Shown here piece after piece: positions 35,301-42,991 of a stretch of DNA of 64,000 nucleotides. The DNA is from Delta-02 sp964513565 (GTDB taxonomy: Bacteria; Desulfobacterota; Syntrophorhabdia; Syntrophorhabdales; Syntrophorhabdaceae): the NCBI GenBank assembly GCA_964513565.1, contig CAZENE010000007.1, positions 1-64,000 on the forward strand, read 5' to 3'. A program made the translations under genes and the position numbers. Under the pieces are notes generated by a model. The model saw only the letters and a program-made list of their open reading frames with translations, did no database searches and had not been told where the DNA came from. Numbering within the stretch: position 1 is the first letter of the stretch; the number at the start of each line of letters is the position of its first letter.

Positions 35301-35816
35301 AAAAAGGCAGGGATCAGGCATCAGATATATCTCAGGATGGACGCCCGTGAAGAAAATGCGAAATCTCCCGAAATGGGTCAATTCTCATATGTCCATTTTT
35401 CTGCGCACGGGATCCTCAAACCGGGTTTCCAGGCAATAGCGCTAAGCCAGTTGCCATCGGAAAAAGAAGATGGTTTCCTTACCCTTGGCGAGATCATGAA
35501 TATCAGGTTGAATGCAAAGCTTGTAGCCCTTTCAGCATGCGAGACAGGCCTCGGGGATACAAGCAAGGCCGAGGGAGTGACCGGGCTCACCCGCGCGGTC
35601 ATGTATGCCGGGAGCCCTGCCGCACTGGTAAGCCTGTGGAGCGTCGCTGATGAGCCGACCCGGGACCTGATGACCCGATTTTACGAAGGGTTGATCCTCA
35701 AGGGGATGTCGAAGACCGATGCACTTCGCGCGGCAAAGATCTCCCTCCTCAAAGATAGAGAAACCGGCTTCAATCATCCCTTCTTCTGGTCGGCGTTTGT
35801 GATGTATGGAGAATAA
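32373..35816 (+). CDS. Exported TPR-CHAT protein (caspase-like peptidase)
   Basis: 1147 residues. A signal peptide (~1-29) is followed by a long helical region (~90-600) of some twelve 40-residue TPR-type repeats, each with a GQA/GQG-D-Y-LGDI pattern (e.g. PVGQADIYKGLGDIGYYS). A coiled, charged stretch (~640-740) leads to a C-terminal CHAT domain. The caspase-type dyad is intact: His1012 in VHFSAHGIL and Cys1056 in LVALSACETG. CHAT proteins are cysteine peptidases of the separase/caspase clan; TPR-CHAT proteins include the Craspase peptidase and bacterial death effectors. Export points to a periplasmic or surface role. The gene stands alone, with a bidirectional terminator behind. Confidence 0.9.
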   Translation: MIKFKYPLTCLFVLIFLALIPGRGDSGAAPELTDMQLKLSESLINAYKAGEGHFWTAFEDNDVEIDGPVLEKVLSHSIESRDERLINIILEAARKKNGQNILAAMTLRAADFFLFASRLDQGLKLYDASMPLARNSDDPGLMARSFEGNGDAAFYQGNPTAALMMYSKASELYAKHGSNIDRSTVARKTADVYGQTGDHARARELIDASLRLLSRERSPVQEAHAYRSMAYTAMRRRDYKTALGALELALVRYKNGPYPAGEADIYRAFGDIDLKTGDSEAAAENYGRALKIYKETCFVVGEAYTLKGLADIAYFSGKNDEALENYHKALEMFRSAGYPLGQADTLRRIGQLSLRRGDLKAVSKAYETALPIYKNLKEPVGQADIYKGLGDIGYYSRNFSTALEMYDRALPLYVRSDEPVGQGNVQRSLGDIHFYTGDLTRAMHYYENALRLYARANSPLGQANTYRTMGEVYLRLKKTDHALAMFNSAMALYKKTGEPVGQGDIRITLGEIYLEKGNRMGALDMFREALRLLKAANSIVDQGHAYQGIGDVFFSAADFERADENYSLALDLYGQMQDTGSQGLTLLKKAALAGRRNDFKEAMRLYDSGLARLEQVRAQTAFSELKKSYMEKIYDQYEGAALYMLENDQGEKAFQYIEAMKARVFLDQLAEARVNLEKGIDPDMRRQRDLLEDEALMLRKRLIEENQARRTDTKVVVQLKHDLAAAQKKLDALRREIRYKNPLYASVQYPQPISAKALRENVLKENEVLLEYFLAKKSVYCLALGKKDLKIIKLPGNYTGIINSVQKLLGNIRAYQHGEQLRDDLPRELYAVLVKPAEQYIDGKTIIIAPHGILAYLPFEVLADERNGGSIFLAEKYPVIYIQSGTVFGVLRSRHATDNAADAFVGFGDPVYDLQEYLTGAEAKPNEAKTPMNRDASGGDFTPGACLVKNTYLRSGGTLVSLKGTAEEIEAIGSMCKKAGIRHQIYLRMDAREENAKSPEMGQFSYVHFSAHGILKPGFQAIALSQLPSEKEDGFLTLGEIMNIRLNAKLVALSACETGLGDTSKAEGVTGLTRAVMYAGSPAALVSLWSVADEPTRDLMTRFYEGLILKGMSKTDALRAAKISLLKDRETGFNHPFFWSAFVMYGE

Positions 35817-35828
35817 CAGTGTAGTCCT

Positions 35829-35940
35829 GTGTTCTATGTTCTACGTTTGAAATTATTTTTCAACGTCAAACGGTCCCGCAATTCAGAATAAAAAACCAGA
35901 CTATTCGCCTGGTTTTTTAACGTAGAACACAGAATCTGGA
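35829..35940. repeat. Heptad-repeat locus E containing a bidirectional terminator
   Basis: Left arm 35829-35849: GTGTTCT, ATGTTCT, ACGTTTG. Right arm 35920-35940: ACGTAGA, ACACAGA, ATCTGGA, the inverse. It lies between the convergent CHAT and chemoreceptor genes. Confidence 0.85.
35890..35918. terminator. Bidirectional intrinsic terminator
   Basis: AAAAAACCAG (35890-35899) pairs with CTGGTTTTTT (35909-35918) around a 9-base loop. The T-runs on both strands fit termination of both convergent genes. It forms the spacer of heptad locus E. Confidence 0.85.
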
Positions 35941-35947
35941 ATGGTCC

Positions 35948-37531
35948 CTATTTGTATATTCCGCAGCCTACATATACATCGCCCGCGCGCTGGCAGTAGG
36001 TCATCTTTATCATGATCCTCCCGGTGACAGGGTCGAGCCACTTATATTCGACCCAGCCTTTTCCTTTGCTCTTGGCGATCTCCGTTATTTCCCGCATAAA
36101 ATACTTGCCGTCGGCGTCCTTAAGATCGAGCATGAATTTACCGACAAGTTTCTGATTCTGTCCGTGAGCCTCGGTATAACCTTCAATGGTATTGACGAAA
36201 ACGTACAGTTCGCCCTTCACAAAACGGCCGTGGGGCTCCGACATTTCACGATACGCCTTTTGCTTATCACGGGAATTCTGGAGATAATCGGCAGCCTTTT
36301 CAACGAACGCCACTACCTCTTCCTTTGTCGTCGAAGATCTGTTCGAGGTCTGCTCCTGCAGTTTAAATTCATTTGCAAGCTTGGTAAGCTGCACCGACAG
36401 ACTCGAAAGGTTCGATGAAGCCTCGGCATTCTCGGCGATGCTTTTTGCCGCATTCTCCACGATCTTTGAGATCTTCTGGATGTTGTTGTTGATCTCGCTT
36501 GTCGTCGCGCTTTGCTCCTCCGAGGCGACGGCTATCTGGTTGATCTGGGACCCCAGCGTGTTGATCTGGTGTAATATCTCTTTCAGTGCGTTTCCCGATT
36601 TCGCAGTTTCATTATTCCCGATCTCTACCTCTTTTACCCCGCCTTCCATAGAGACAACGGCATTTTTCATTTCACTCTGCATAGTCTGTATCGTCTCACC
36701 GATCTGCTTCGTTGCGCCCGTTGTCCTCTCGGCCAGCTTGCGAACCTCGTCGGCAACGACCGCAAAACCCCTCCCATGCTCCCCGGCCCGGGCGGCCTCT
36801 ATAGCAGCATTAAGCGCAAGCAGGTTCGTCTGCTCGGCAATATCATTAATGATGCCCGCGATCTCGCCGATCTGGTCCGAACGTTCGCCAAGCTTATGGA
36901 TAATAAGGGCAGATTCCTTGACTGATTCGTCAATACGCCCCATGCTCCGGATGATCTCCTGTATAATGTTCTCGCCTGTCACCGCGGAATTATTGGCGAT
37001 CTCCGAGCTTTTGGCCGCCGCGATGCAGTTGTTGGTTATTTCATTCGCTGTCGCCGACATCTCTTCGCTTGCGGTGGCTACCGACGTTATCTCGGTCACG
37101 ATAACATCCGTTCCTTTCGCCATCTGGGTTGCCGTGGCGTCAAGCGTGTTGACCGCGAAAGATATCTGGCTGCTTGAATCGGCCACGCCGGAAAGTGCAG
37201 CGCTGACGCGATCGACGAAACCGTTGAAACTCTTTCCCATAGCCACAAATTCTCCGCCGGATGCACCTTCCATACGTTTCGTAAGGTCGCCTTGTGAAAG
37301 TCTCTCAAGCGATGTCTCGAGTTCCTTCAATGGGACTCGCATGGAGCTCGCGGTATAATAGCCGGCCGCCAGGGTCAAAACGATGCCCCCCCCGAGAATT
37401 ATATAGAAAACCGTACCTGTTCCTGATGAAGTGATCGACAACAGTCCGGCAGCACTGAGAAAAACCACCGCCATAGCGGGTGCGAAGAGCGCCCTTTGCG
37501 TTATTGATAATTTGTTCATAAATGTTCTCAC
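35948..37531 (-). CDS. Methyl-accepting chemotaxis protein with C-terminal Cache-like domain
   Basis: 527 residues. Two close transmembrane segments (~13-32 and ~38-60) leave almost no periplasmic loop. A HAMP region (~62-115) and the signalling hairpin follow, with the tip EQTNLLALNAAIEAARAGE. After a linker the C-terminus (~405-527) carries a single-Cache-like domain: GELYVFVNTIEGYTEAHG, DADGKYFMREI, WLDPVTGRIMIKMTYCQ and VYVGCGIYK. This sensor is usually periplasmic and N-terminal; here it must be cytoplasmic. A GTG start (37531) has GGAGG at a good distance; ATG 37519 is the alternative. Confidence 0.92.
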   Translation of the reverse strand: MRTFMNKLSITQRALFAPAMAVVFLSAAGLLSITSSGTGTVFYIILGGGIVLTLAAGYYTASSMRVPLKELETSLERLSQGDLTKRMEGASGGEFVAMGKSFNGFVDRVSAALSGVADSSSQISFAVNTLDATATQMAKGTDVIVTEITSVATASEEMSATANEITNNCIAAAKSSEIANNSAVTGENIIQEIIRSMGRIDESVKESALIIHKLGERSDQIGEIAGIINDIAEQTNLLALNAAIEAARAGEHGRGFAVVADEVRKLAERTTGATKQIGETIQTMQSEMKNAVVSMEGGVKEVEIGNNETAKSGNALKEILHQINTLGSQINQIAVASEEQSATTSEINNNIQKISKIVENAAKSIAENAEASSNLSSLSVQLTKLANEFKLQEQTSNRSSTTKEEVVAFVEKAADYLQNSRDKQKAYREMSEPHGRFVKGELYVFVNTIEGYTEAHGQNQKLVGKFMLDLKDADGKYFMREITEIAKSKGKGWVEYKWLDPVTGRIMIKMTYCQRAGDVYVGCGIYK

Positions 37532-37609
37532 TTTAACCCCTCCACAAGTGAAATTCCTTTTAAACTCTTATCGTCGCCGGGGGGAAAAAGTTAAGAAAAA
37601 AGAAAACAC

Positions 37610-38557
37610 TTACTGTTTTTTAACGCAAAAGGCGACAGAGTCCTTTTTTGCCTGAGACAGACGCTCGGCTTCTTCCCTGTCGGTCACGCTCAGGATGACC
37701 CTGTCAAACGGTTTTATGTGGGCCAGCTTGTCGAGGTCCACATCAATCAAAACGGCCAGGCGGGCATAGCCGCCGATTGTTCTCTCCAAGCAATTTATGA
37801 TTGGAAAGCCATCGGGTGGTACCTGTATCGTACCCGGCAGTATACCCTCGGATATTATGCTTTGTTCCGCCTCTGGAATGAACTTGACCTCAGGGCCCTC
37901 GAGACGGATACCTGTTCTGTTAAGGCGCGAGGAAGCTTTGAAAAGAAGGCCCTCATTCCTGTCAGACAGAAAGCTCACAGATGCCGGATGAAAGCGGTCG
38001 GTTTCGGGTCCCGCGAGCACCCTCAGGATGTGGGGCTCGCGCATAGAGGGTATCAGTTCGCCGGGAACGCTGGTATGTTCAACGGGACCGTAGAATTCAC
38101 TGAATTTCAGCACATCCCCTTTCATGAGCGGTCGGCCCAGAAATCCCCCGAACCTGCATTCAAGGTTGGTTGAGTAACTGCCCATCACCGGGTTCACATC
38201 GATGAGCCCCGAAAAGCCGACATAATACCGGAAACCTTCCAAAACTTCCGACACCTTTAAAATACTCCCTTTCGGCGCAATAACATGAGACCACGGCTCG
38301 ACCGGCACATCATCGAGGGCTGCCCTGACCCGCGCCCCGGTGATGGCAAAGGCAACCGCCTCCGAGAACCCGAGTGTAAGATCATTGCCCATTACTTCGA
38401 GGACCGGCGCAGAACCTGGGTTACCGAGAAGATACCGGGCCATGCCCATGGCGAAACGGTCGAGGCCGGAAGACGGCGGGACACCGATATAGCCGTACCC
38501 GAACCTGCCGTCATCGACGATTACCGCAAGAAAAGCTGGATTGATGACGGTTATCAT
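37610..38557 (-). CDS. pxpC: 5-oxoprolinase subunit PxpC
   Basis: 315 residues, KipA/biotin-dependent carboxyltransferase-like family. Text: GRFGYGYIGVPPSSGLDRFAM read in parts, NPVMGSYSTNLECRFGGFLGR, and PDGFPIINCLERTIGGYARL near the end. PxpABC cleaves 5-oxoproline to glutamate with ATP. It overlaps pxpB by 4 bases. Confidence 0.93.
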   Translation of the reverse strand: MITVINPAFLAVIVDDGRFGYGYIGVPPSSGLDRFAMGMARYLLGNPGSAPVLEVMGNDLTLGFSEAVAFAITGARVRAALDDVPVEPWSHVIAPKGSILKVSEVLEGFRYYVGFSGLIDVNPVMGSYSTNLECRFGGFLGRPLMKGDVLKFSEFYGPVEHTSVPGELIPSMREPHILRVLAGPETDRFHPASVSFLSDRNEGLLFKASSRLNRTGIRLEGPEVKFIPEAEQSIISEGILPGTIQVPPDGFPIINCLERTIGGYARLAVLIDVDLDKLAHIKPFDRVILSVTDREEAERLSQAKKDSVAFCVKKQ

Positions 38558-39195
38558 ACCCGGACAAACCTCACGGTATCCCCAAAATTAAGAAGGCTGT
38601 AGGGAGGCCTTCTATGGTCGAAAAGCCGTATCATCGTCCTGCCGATGATACGCCAGCCCGCAGGTGATTCAAAAGGATAGACGCCGGTCTGGAGCTGTGC
38701 GATACCGACAGAACCCTGGGGCACTTTAAGGACCGGGGTGGCCTGCCTTGGCACAAACAACCTTTTGTCGAGTGGCCCGAGATAGGGGAAACCCGGCATG
38801 AAGCCTACAGCGTAGACGCGGTATACTGCTGCACAGTGGATCTCGACGACCTCTTCCGGCGAAAGCCCGGAGTAAGAACAGACAAAATCCATGTCCGGAC
38901 CGTAATCACCACCGTACCGTACGGGGATCTCCAGCCGCTCTCCATCAGGCAACGCCATATCGGCCGCATTTATTTCACAATTCTCGATGAACTCGCAAAG
39001 CTCGTCATACCCGAGCCGTGCGTTGTCAAAATGAATGAGGCATGTCCTGAAGGAAGGAATAATATCTCTTACTCCCGGCATTCTCTGCGATCTGACATAA
39101 AGGAAAAAACGACGGACCATCTCATGGGTGGCCTCATCGAGGGTGTCCCCAAAAATGATCCTGACGCCTGATTCTCCGTAGCGTTCCCTAATCAT
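38554..39195 (-). CDS. pxpB: 5-oxoprolinase subunit PxpB
   Basis: 213 residues, KipI family (cyclophilin-like). Markers are ALDIHC-equivalent EIHCAAVYRVYAVGFMPGFPYLGPLD in parts, VPQGSVGIAQLQTGVYP, and SPAGWRIIGRT. Forms the ATPase part of the complex with PxpC. Starts 12 bases after pxpA. Confidence 0.93.
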   Translation of the reverse strand: MIRERYGESGVRIIFGDTLDEATHEMVRRFFLYVRSQRMPGVRDIIPSFRTCLIHFDNARLGYDELCEFIENCEINAADMALPDGERLEIPVRYGGDYGPDMDFVCSYSGLSPEEVVEIHCAAVYRVYAVGFMPGFPYLGPLDKRLFVPRQATPVLKVPQGSVGIAQLQTGVYPFESPAGWRIIGRTMIRLFDHRRPPYSLLNFGDTVRFVRV

Positions 39196-39207
39196 AGAGG
39201 TCTGATT

Positions 39208-39978
39208 TCAGGCACTCAAGGCCTTTATCCTTATTCCTTCTTGTTGAGAGCCCTCCCGGATAAGCGAGGCCGCCCTGATGCTTCCAGCGTTGTCGCCATG
39301 GATGCAGAGTGTATCGATCTCAAGATCGATCCGGCTCCCGCTCACGGTCGTGACCCCGCGATCCCTGACCATCACAAGCGCCCGCTGCGCTATTGTATCG
39401 GGATCCGTGATAACGGCATCAGGAAATTTTCTCGGCAGCAGCATCCCCTTATCCGTATATGCCCGGTCCGGGAACGCTTCGAGCGCAAGCCTGATGCCGT
39501 ATGACGCGCATGATCGCTTCAATATCGCCGATTCGACAGTTGCCAGCGTAATGAAAATTAGGTCGCCGAACGTCGCCTGCACTGTTCGCGCAATATCAAG
39601 AAACAGGCTCTCCTTTTTCAGGGCATAATGATACAGGGCACCATGAAGCTTTACATGCTGGAGGGGCATCCCGAAATGGTCCGTGAATGCCTTGAGGGCG
39701 CCTACCTGGTACATAACGCTATCGACGATCTCATCGTCAGACATGTCGAGCTGGCGCCGGCCGAAACCAGCGAGGTCCGGATAACCCGGATGGGCGCCCG
39801 CCATCACATTATGTTCCCTGCACAGGAGGACCGTTTTTTTCATTACGCCCGGATCGGACGCATGCATGCCGCACGCAATATTCGCCGAAGATATGTATCG
39901 TATCACCTCGGCATCATTGCCGATTGTATAGGCCCCGAAGGACTCGCCCATGTCGCAGTTGAGGTCAATAGCCAGCAT
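39208..39978 (-). CDS. pxpA: 5-oxoprolinase subunit PxpA
   Basis: 256 residues from ATG 39978 (MLAIDLNCDMGESFG). LamB/YcsF family, the hydrolytic subunit. Conserved stretches: SANIACGMHASDPGVM, GAHPGYPDLAGFGRR, VKLHGALYHYALKKE and the C-terminal LCIHGDNAGS. An ATG 14 codons upstream exists but lies over the promoter. No Shine-Dalgarno; a leaderless mRNA is likely. Confidence 0.94.
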   Translation of the reverse strand: MLAIDLNCDMGESFGAYTIGNDAEVIRYISSANIACGMHASDPGVMKKTVLLCREHNVMAGAHPGYPDLAGFGRRQLDMSDDEIVDSVMYQVGALKAFTDHFGMPLQHVKLHGALYHYALKKESLFLDIARTVQATFGDLIFITLATVESAILKRSCASYGIRLALEAFPDRAYTDKGMLLPRKFPDAVITDPDTIAQRALVMVRDRGVTTVSGSRIDLEIDTLCIHGDNAGSIRAASLIREGSQQEGIRIKALSA

Positions 39979-39984
39979 GGGGAC

Positions 39985-40013
39985 ATTGTAGCATCTTTTT
40001 ATTTTTCCGTCAT
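39985..40013 (-). promoter_or_regulatory. pxpA promoter, leaderless type
   Basis: Minus strand ATGACG (40013-40008), 17-base spacer, TACAAT (39990-39985), then 6 bases to the ATG. The position predicts a transcript starting at or near the start codon. Confidence 0.6.
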
Positions 40014-40068
40014 CACGCATCGCCCGGTTCGCAATGCCGAAAATGAATCAAAGGCGAGGCTGCATCAC

Positions 40069-40097
40069 TTTACAAGCGTACGCCGTTTTGCTATGTT
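40069..40097 (+). promoter_or_regulatory. Promoter of the 40106 gene, leaderless type
   Basis: TTTACA (40069-40074), 17 bases, TATGTT (40092-40097), then 8 bases to ATG 40106. No Shine-Dalgarno. This promoter and that of pxpA are divergent and 56 bases apart. Confidence 0.6.
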
Positions 40098-40105
40098 TTG
40101 AAACG

Positions 40106-40468
40106 ATGACAGCAAGAAAGGCAAAAAAGACCGTCAATGCCCATTCGGATAGATCGCGAACCAGGCGATTTTTGTTTCTCTGGGTCCCCGTCATCTGCCT
40201 TGTCCTTATCGGTGTATACGCTTCGGCCCTCGATCCTCCGAGGCCGACGGGCAGGACCATCAAGGGGACCGTTATCGAGATAAAGAGGACTAGTAAACAG
40301 CCGATGTCGGTTTTATACAGGATCAAACTGGAAACCGGTGAGGATGTCGAGATCGAGGTACCCGAGAAGAAAAAACCCGCAGGGAGCGAGGTCGTGGTTG
40401 AAGAATTTTCATCCTTACTTCTGAAAAACAAACGATACGAGGTTAAAACCGCAGCAAACAGGCCCTAA
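40106..40468 (+). CDS. Single-pass membrane protein, unknown
   Basis: 120 residues. A basic N-terminus (KKTVNAHSDRSRTRR) is followed by one membrane segment (FLFLWVPVICLVLIGVYAS) and a periplasmic part rich in charged beta-type text (GRTIKGTVIEIKRTSKQ, GEDVEIEVPEKKKPAG). This may be a small OB-like domain. Longer in-frame reading begins at 40034, but the promoter lies there. Its stop overlaps the convergent ligase gene end by 4 bases. No family recognised. Confidence 0.65.
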   Translation: MTARKAKKTVNAHSDRSRTRRFLFLWVPVICLVLIGVYASALDPPRPTGRTIKGTVIEIKRTSKQPMSVLYRIKLETGEDVEIEVPEKKKPAGSEVVVEEFSSLLLKNKRYEVKTAANRP

Positions 40469-42084
40469 AGGCTGTCTCGAACCCCCTCAACTTCAACGAG
40501 CGGTTTTTCGCGGGCCACTTCACGCGGGGACTTATCTTGGCGCAGCCCGACAAAGGTAGGCTGGCGCATGAGGCCTTCGTTGGTCCAGCCATGGAAAAAC
40601 ACCTCGCAAACGATCTCAGGTTCCACCCATTTTACCGGCCTGTTTGTCTTCGGTTTGACCTTGAAGGGGGATGTCTTGCGGACAAGAGGTTCAAGTTTTT
40701 CCCGTATCCCGGAAAGGGTTTTTTCGCTGAAGCCCCCTCCCGTATGACCTATGTAGACAAGGTCGTCGCCTTCATACACCCCCAGGACAAGGGCTCCGAA
40801 ATACCTCCGTATCCCGCCCGGTTCCGTAAACCCGCCGATGACCGCTTCCTGGGTCATCCTTGATTTCACCTTGAGCCACTGCAGGCTTCTCTTGCCCACC
40901 TGGTAGACGCTGCGGGAATGCTTGGCGACCAGTCCTTCGAGCCCTTTTTCTTTTACAATGTCGAAGAATACCACCCCGTCCCGGGCGATGTGGTCTGTAT
41001 ACCGGATCCCGGGAAGTGACGGGAGCACCCTCTTGAGGATCTCCTTCCTCCTGATAAGAGGAAGATTCATGAGGTCATGCCCGTCGAGATAAATAAGGTC
41101 GAAAACATAGTAGATAAGATGTCCTTTTTTCGACCGGCGATAATCCTGAAGCATATGGAAATCGGGATAGCCGGCATCGTCGACGACTACGATCTCCCCA
41201 TCGAGCACGGCCTCGAACCGTATCTTTCTCAATGATTCATATATGGCGGGAAACTTGTCGCTCAGGGACAACAAATTACGGGAATAAAGCGATACATCCC
41301 CATCATGTATCTCGGCGATCGCCCGGTAGCCATCCCATTTAACCTCGTAGATCCATTCTTCGTCATTGAACGGCTCCTTGATAAGCGTGGCGAGCATCGG
41401 TTTTATACGGTGCGGCATATCGGCGGATGGGGCATCGGAAAGGTCCTCGAACTCGGAAGCCTCTTCCCTGCGGATACGCTCGATCCTCCTGCGCTTGGGC
41501 GCCGTTTCGGGATCATCGTGTGACACGTCCTCAAGCGTCCGGTCGGACACGACGGAGCGATTGTCCCGAGCTATGTTGCCGCCCACCGCCCCGGCATCTT
41601 TTTTCTTTATCAGGAGCCAGGACCGCGGGTCCTTGCCCGTTTTAACGAGGGCGAATTGGCCATGCAGTTTTTCTCCTTCAAGGACGAATTTCAGGTTGCC
41701 CTTGCGTAAGCCTTCTTCAAGCAGGCTTTCACTCGCCTTCCCGGTTTCGTCGTCCGGGTGCCGCCAGTACCCTTTGTCCCAGATGATCACATTGCCCGCA
41801 CCGTAGTTCCCCTCGGGAATGACGCCCTCAAAGTCCTTGTAATCGTACGGATGGTCCTCGACCATCATAGCCAGCCGCTTGACATCGGGGTCAAGCGACG
41901 GCCCTTTTGGCACTGCCCAGCTTTTCAGGACCCCGTCAAGTTCGAGTCTTAAGTCATAGTGCAAGGCGCGTGCGGCATGTTTGTGAACCACGTAGACAAG
42001 CCGGTTTCCCTTGTGAAGAGGCCCAGGCGGCGGCTCAGGTGTTTCGTCGAATTTTCGTTTGGATGTATAGTCTTTCAGTGCCAT
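40465..42084 (-). CDS. ligD: NHEJ DNA ligase with 3'-phosphoesterase domain (LigD PE-ligase)
   Basis: 539 residues. N-terminal phosphoesterase domain (~25-170): YVVHKHAARALHYDLRLELD, WAVPKGPSLDP, HPYDYKDFEGVIPEGNYGAG. The ATP-dependent ligase domain begins near 225, with the adenylated Lys249 in EVKWDGYR, motif III LDGEIVVVD, and motifs IV-V EGLVAKH and WLKVK. An OB domain ends the protein. It joins double-strand breaks held by Ku. The polymerase part is a separate gene one base upstream, so LigD is split into two proteins here. Confidence 0.94.
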   Translation of the reverse strand: MALKDYTSKRKFDETPEPPPGPLHKGNRLVYVVHKHAARALHYDLRLELDGVLKSWAVPKGPSLDPDVKRLAMMVEDHPYDYKDFEGVIPEGNYGAGNVIIWDKGYWRHPDDETGKASESLLEEGLRKGNLKFVLEGEKLHGQFALVKTGKDPRSWLLIKKKDAGAVGGNIARDNRSVVSDRTLEDVSHDDPETAPKRRRIERIRREEASEFEDLSDAPSADMPHRIKPMLATLIKEPFNDEEWIYEVKWDGYRAIAEIHDGDVSLYSRNLLSLSDKFPAIYESLRKIRFEAVLDGEIVVVDDAGYPDFHMLQDYRRSKKGHLIYYVFDLIYLDGHDLMNLPLIRRKEILKRVLPSLPGIRYTDHIARDGVVFFDIVKEKGLEGLVAKHSRSVYQVGKRSLQWLKVKSRMTQEAVIGGFTEPGGIRRYFGALVLGVYEGDDLVYIGHTGGGFSEKTLSGIREKLEPLVRKTSPFKVKPKTNRPVKWVEPEIVCEVFFHGWTNEGLMRQPTFVGLRQDKSPREVAREKPLVEVEGVRDSL

Positions 42085-42085
42085 A

Positions 42086-42991
42086 TTATAAATAGGGAAG
42101 CTTCTGTTTTCTGTTCAGAACCTCGGCAAAGAGATCGCCGTGCTTTTCAGCCCGTTCTACCGCCTGGGAAAACAGGAATTGGAAACCCACGGGGTCTCCC
42201 CGCATTGCGATCCTGTCAACCTCGTCCCACGTAAGAGGCGCCGAGACGATTGGCTTCGGCGCCGCCCTGAGGGAATACACACAAACGGTCGTGTTCGGCG
42301 TTCCATTCTGGGCCCAGTTGATAAATATCTTGCCTTTTCTCATATCCTTCGCCATCACGGACGTGACATTGTCGGGGTAATTCCGCTGCATTACCTCTGC
42401 CACAGTGCGCGAAAATCTCTTCGTATCGTTAAACGTCACGCCCGTGTCATTCAGAGGTACATAAACGTGAAGACCTTTCTTGCCAGACGTCTTCGGGTAT
42501 GAATCCAGCTTGAGGTCGCCAAGCACGCTGCGGAGCACGAATGCAACGTGCGCGCAGTCAAGGATATCCATCCCTTCGCCGGGATCGAGGTCAAACACCA
42601 TAAAATCGGGCGTCCCCGGGCTCGATGCCCGCGCCATCGGGACGTGCAGTTCCAGCGATGCGAGATTACCCACCCAGATCAGGGTGTCAAGGTCATTCAC
42701 GAGGCATACCGTCATCTTGTCCCCGCTCGACCGAGGCACATCGGCGGTCTTGATCCACGAGGGGCGATGGCGGGGACAACGTTTCTCAAAGAAGAAATCC
42801 CCTTCAATGCCGTTTGGATATCGTTTGAGAGTTAATGCGCGATCTTTAAGATGAGGCAGGATATACGGTGAGATCCTTCGATAGTATTCCAGAATATCGG
42901 CCTTGGTAAAGCCGAACGCCGGATAAAGGTCTTTGTCCAGGTTTGAAAGCGACAGGCTTTTCTCTCCGATACGGGCAATCATCTTTTTCAT
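42086..42991 (-). CDS. LigD-type primase-polymerase domain protein
   Basis: 301 residues, an archaeo-eukaryotic primase fold. The catalytic acidic pair is in DFMVFDLDPGEGMD; KTSGKKGLHVYVPL and the FEKRCPRHRPSWI segment are also typical. It fills gaps with NTPs during end joining. Start overlaps the second ku gene; the stop is one base before the ligase ATG. Confidence 0.93.
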   Translation of the reverse strand: MKKMIARIGEKSLSLSNLDKDLYPAFGFTKADILEYYRRISPYILPHLKDRALTLKRYPNGIEGDFFFEKRCPRHRPSWIKTADVPRSSGDKMTVCLVNDLDTLIWVGNLASLELHVPMARASSPGTPDFMVFDLDPGEGMDILDCAHVAFVLRSVLGDLKLDSYPKTSGKKGLHVYVPLNDTGVTFNDTKRFSRTVAEVMQRNYPDNVTSVMAKDMRKGKIFINWAQNGTPNTTVCVYSLRAAPKPIVSAPLTWDEVDRIAMRGDPVGFQFLFSQAVERAEKHGDLFAEVLNRKQKLPYL

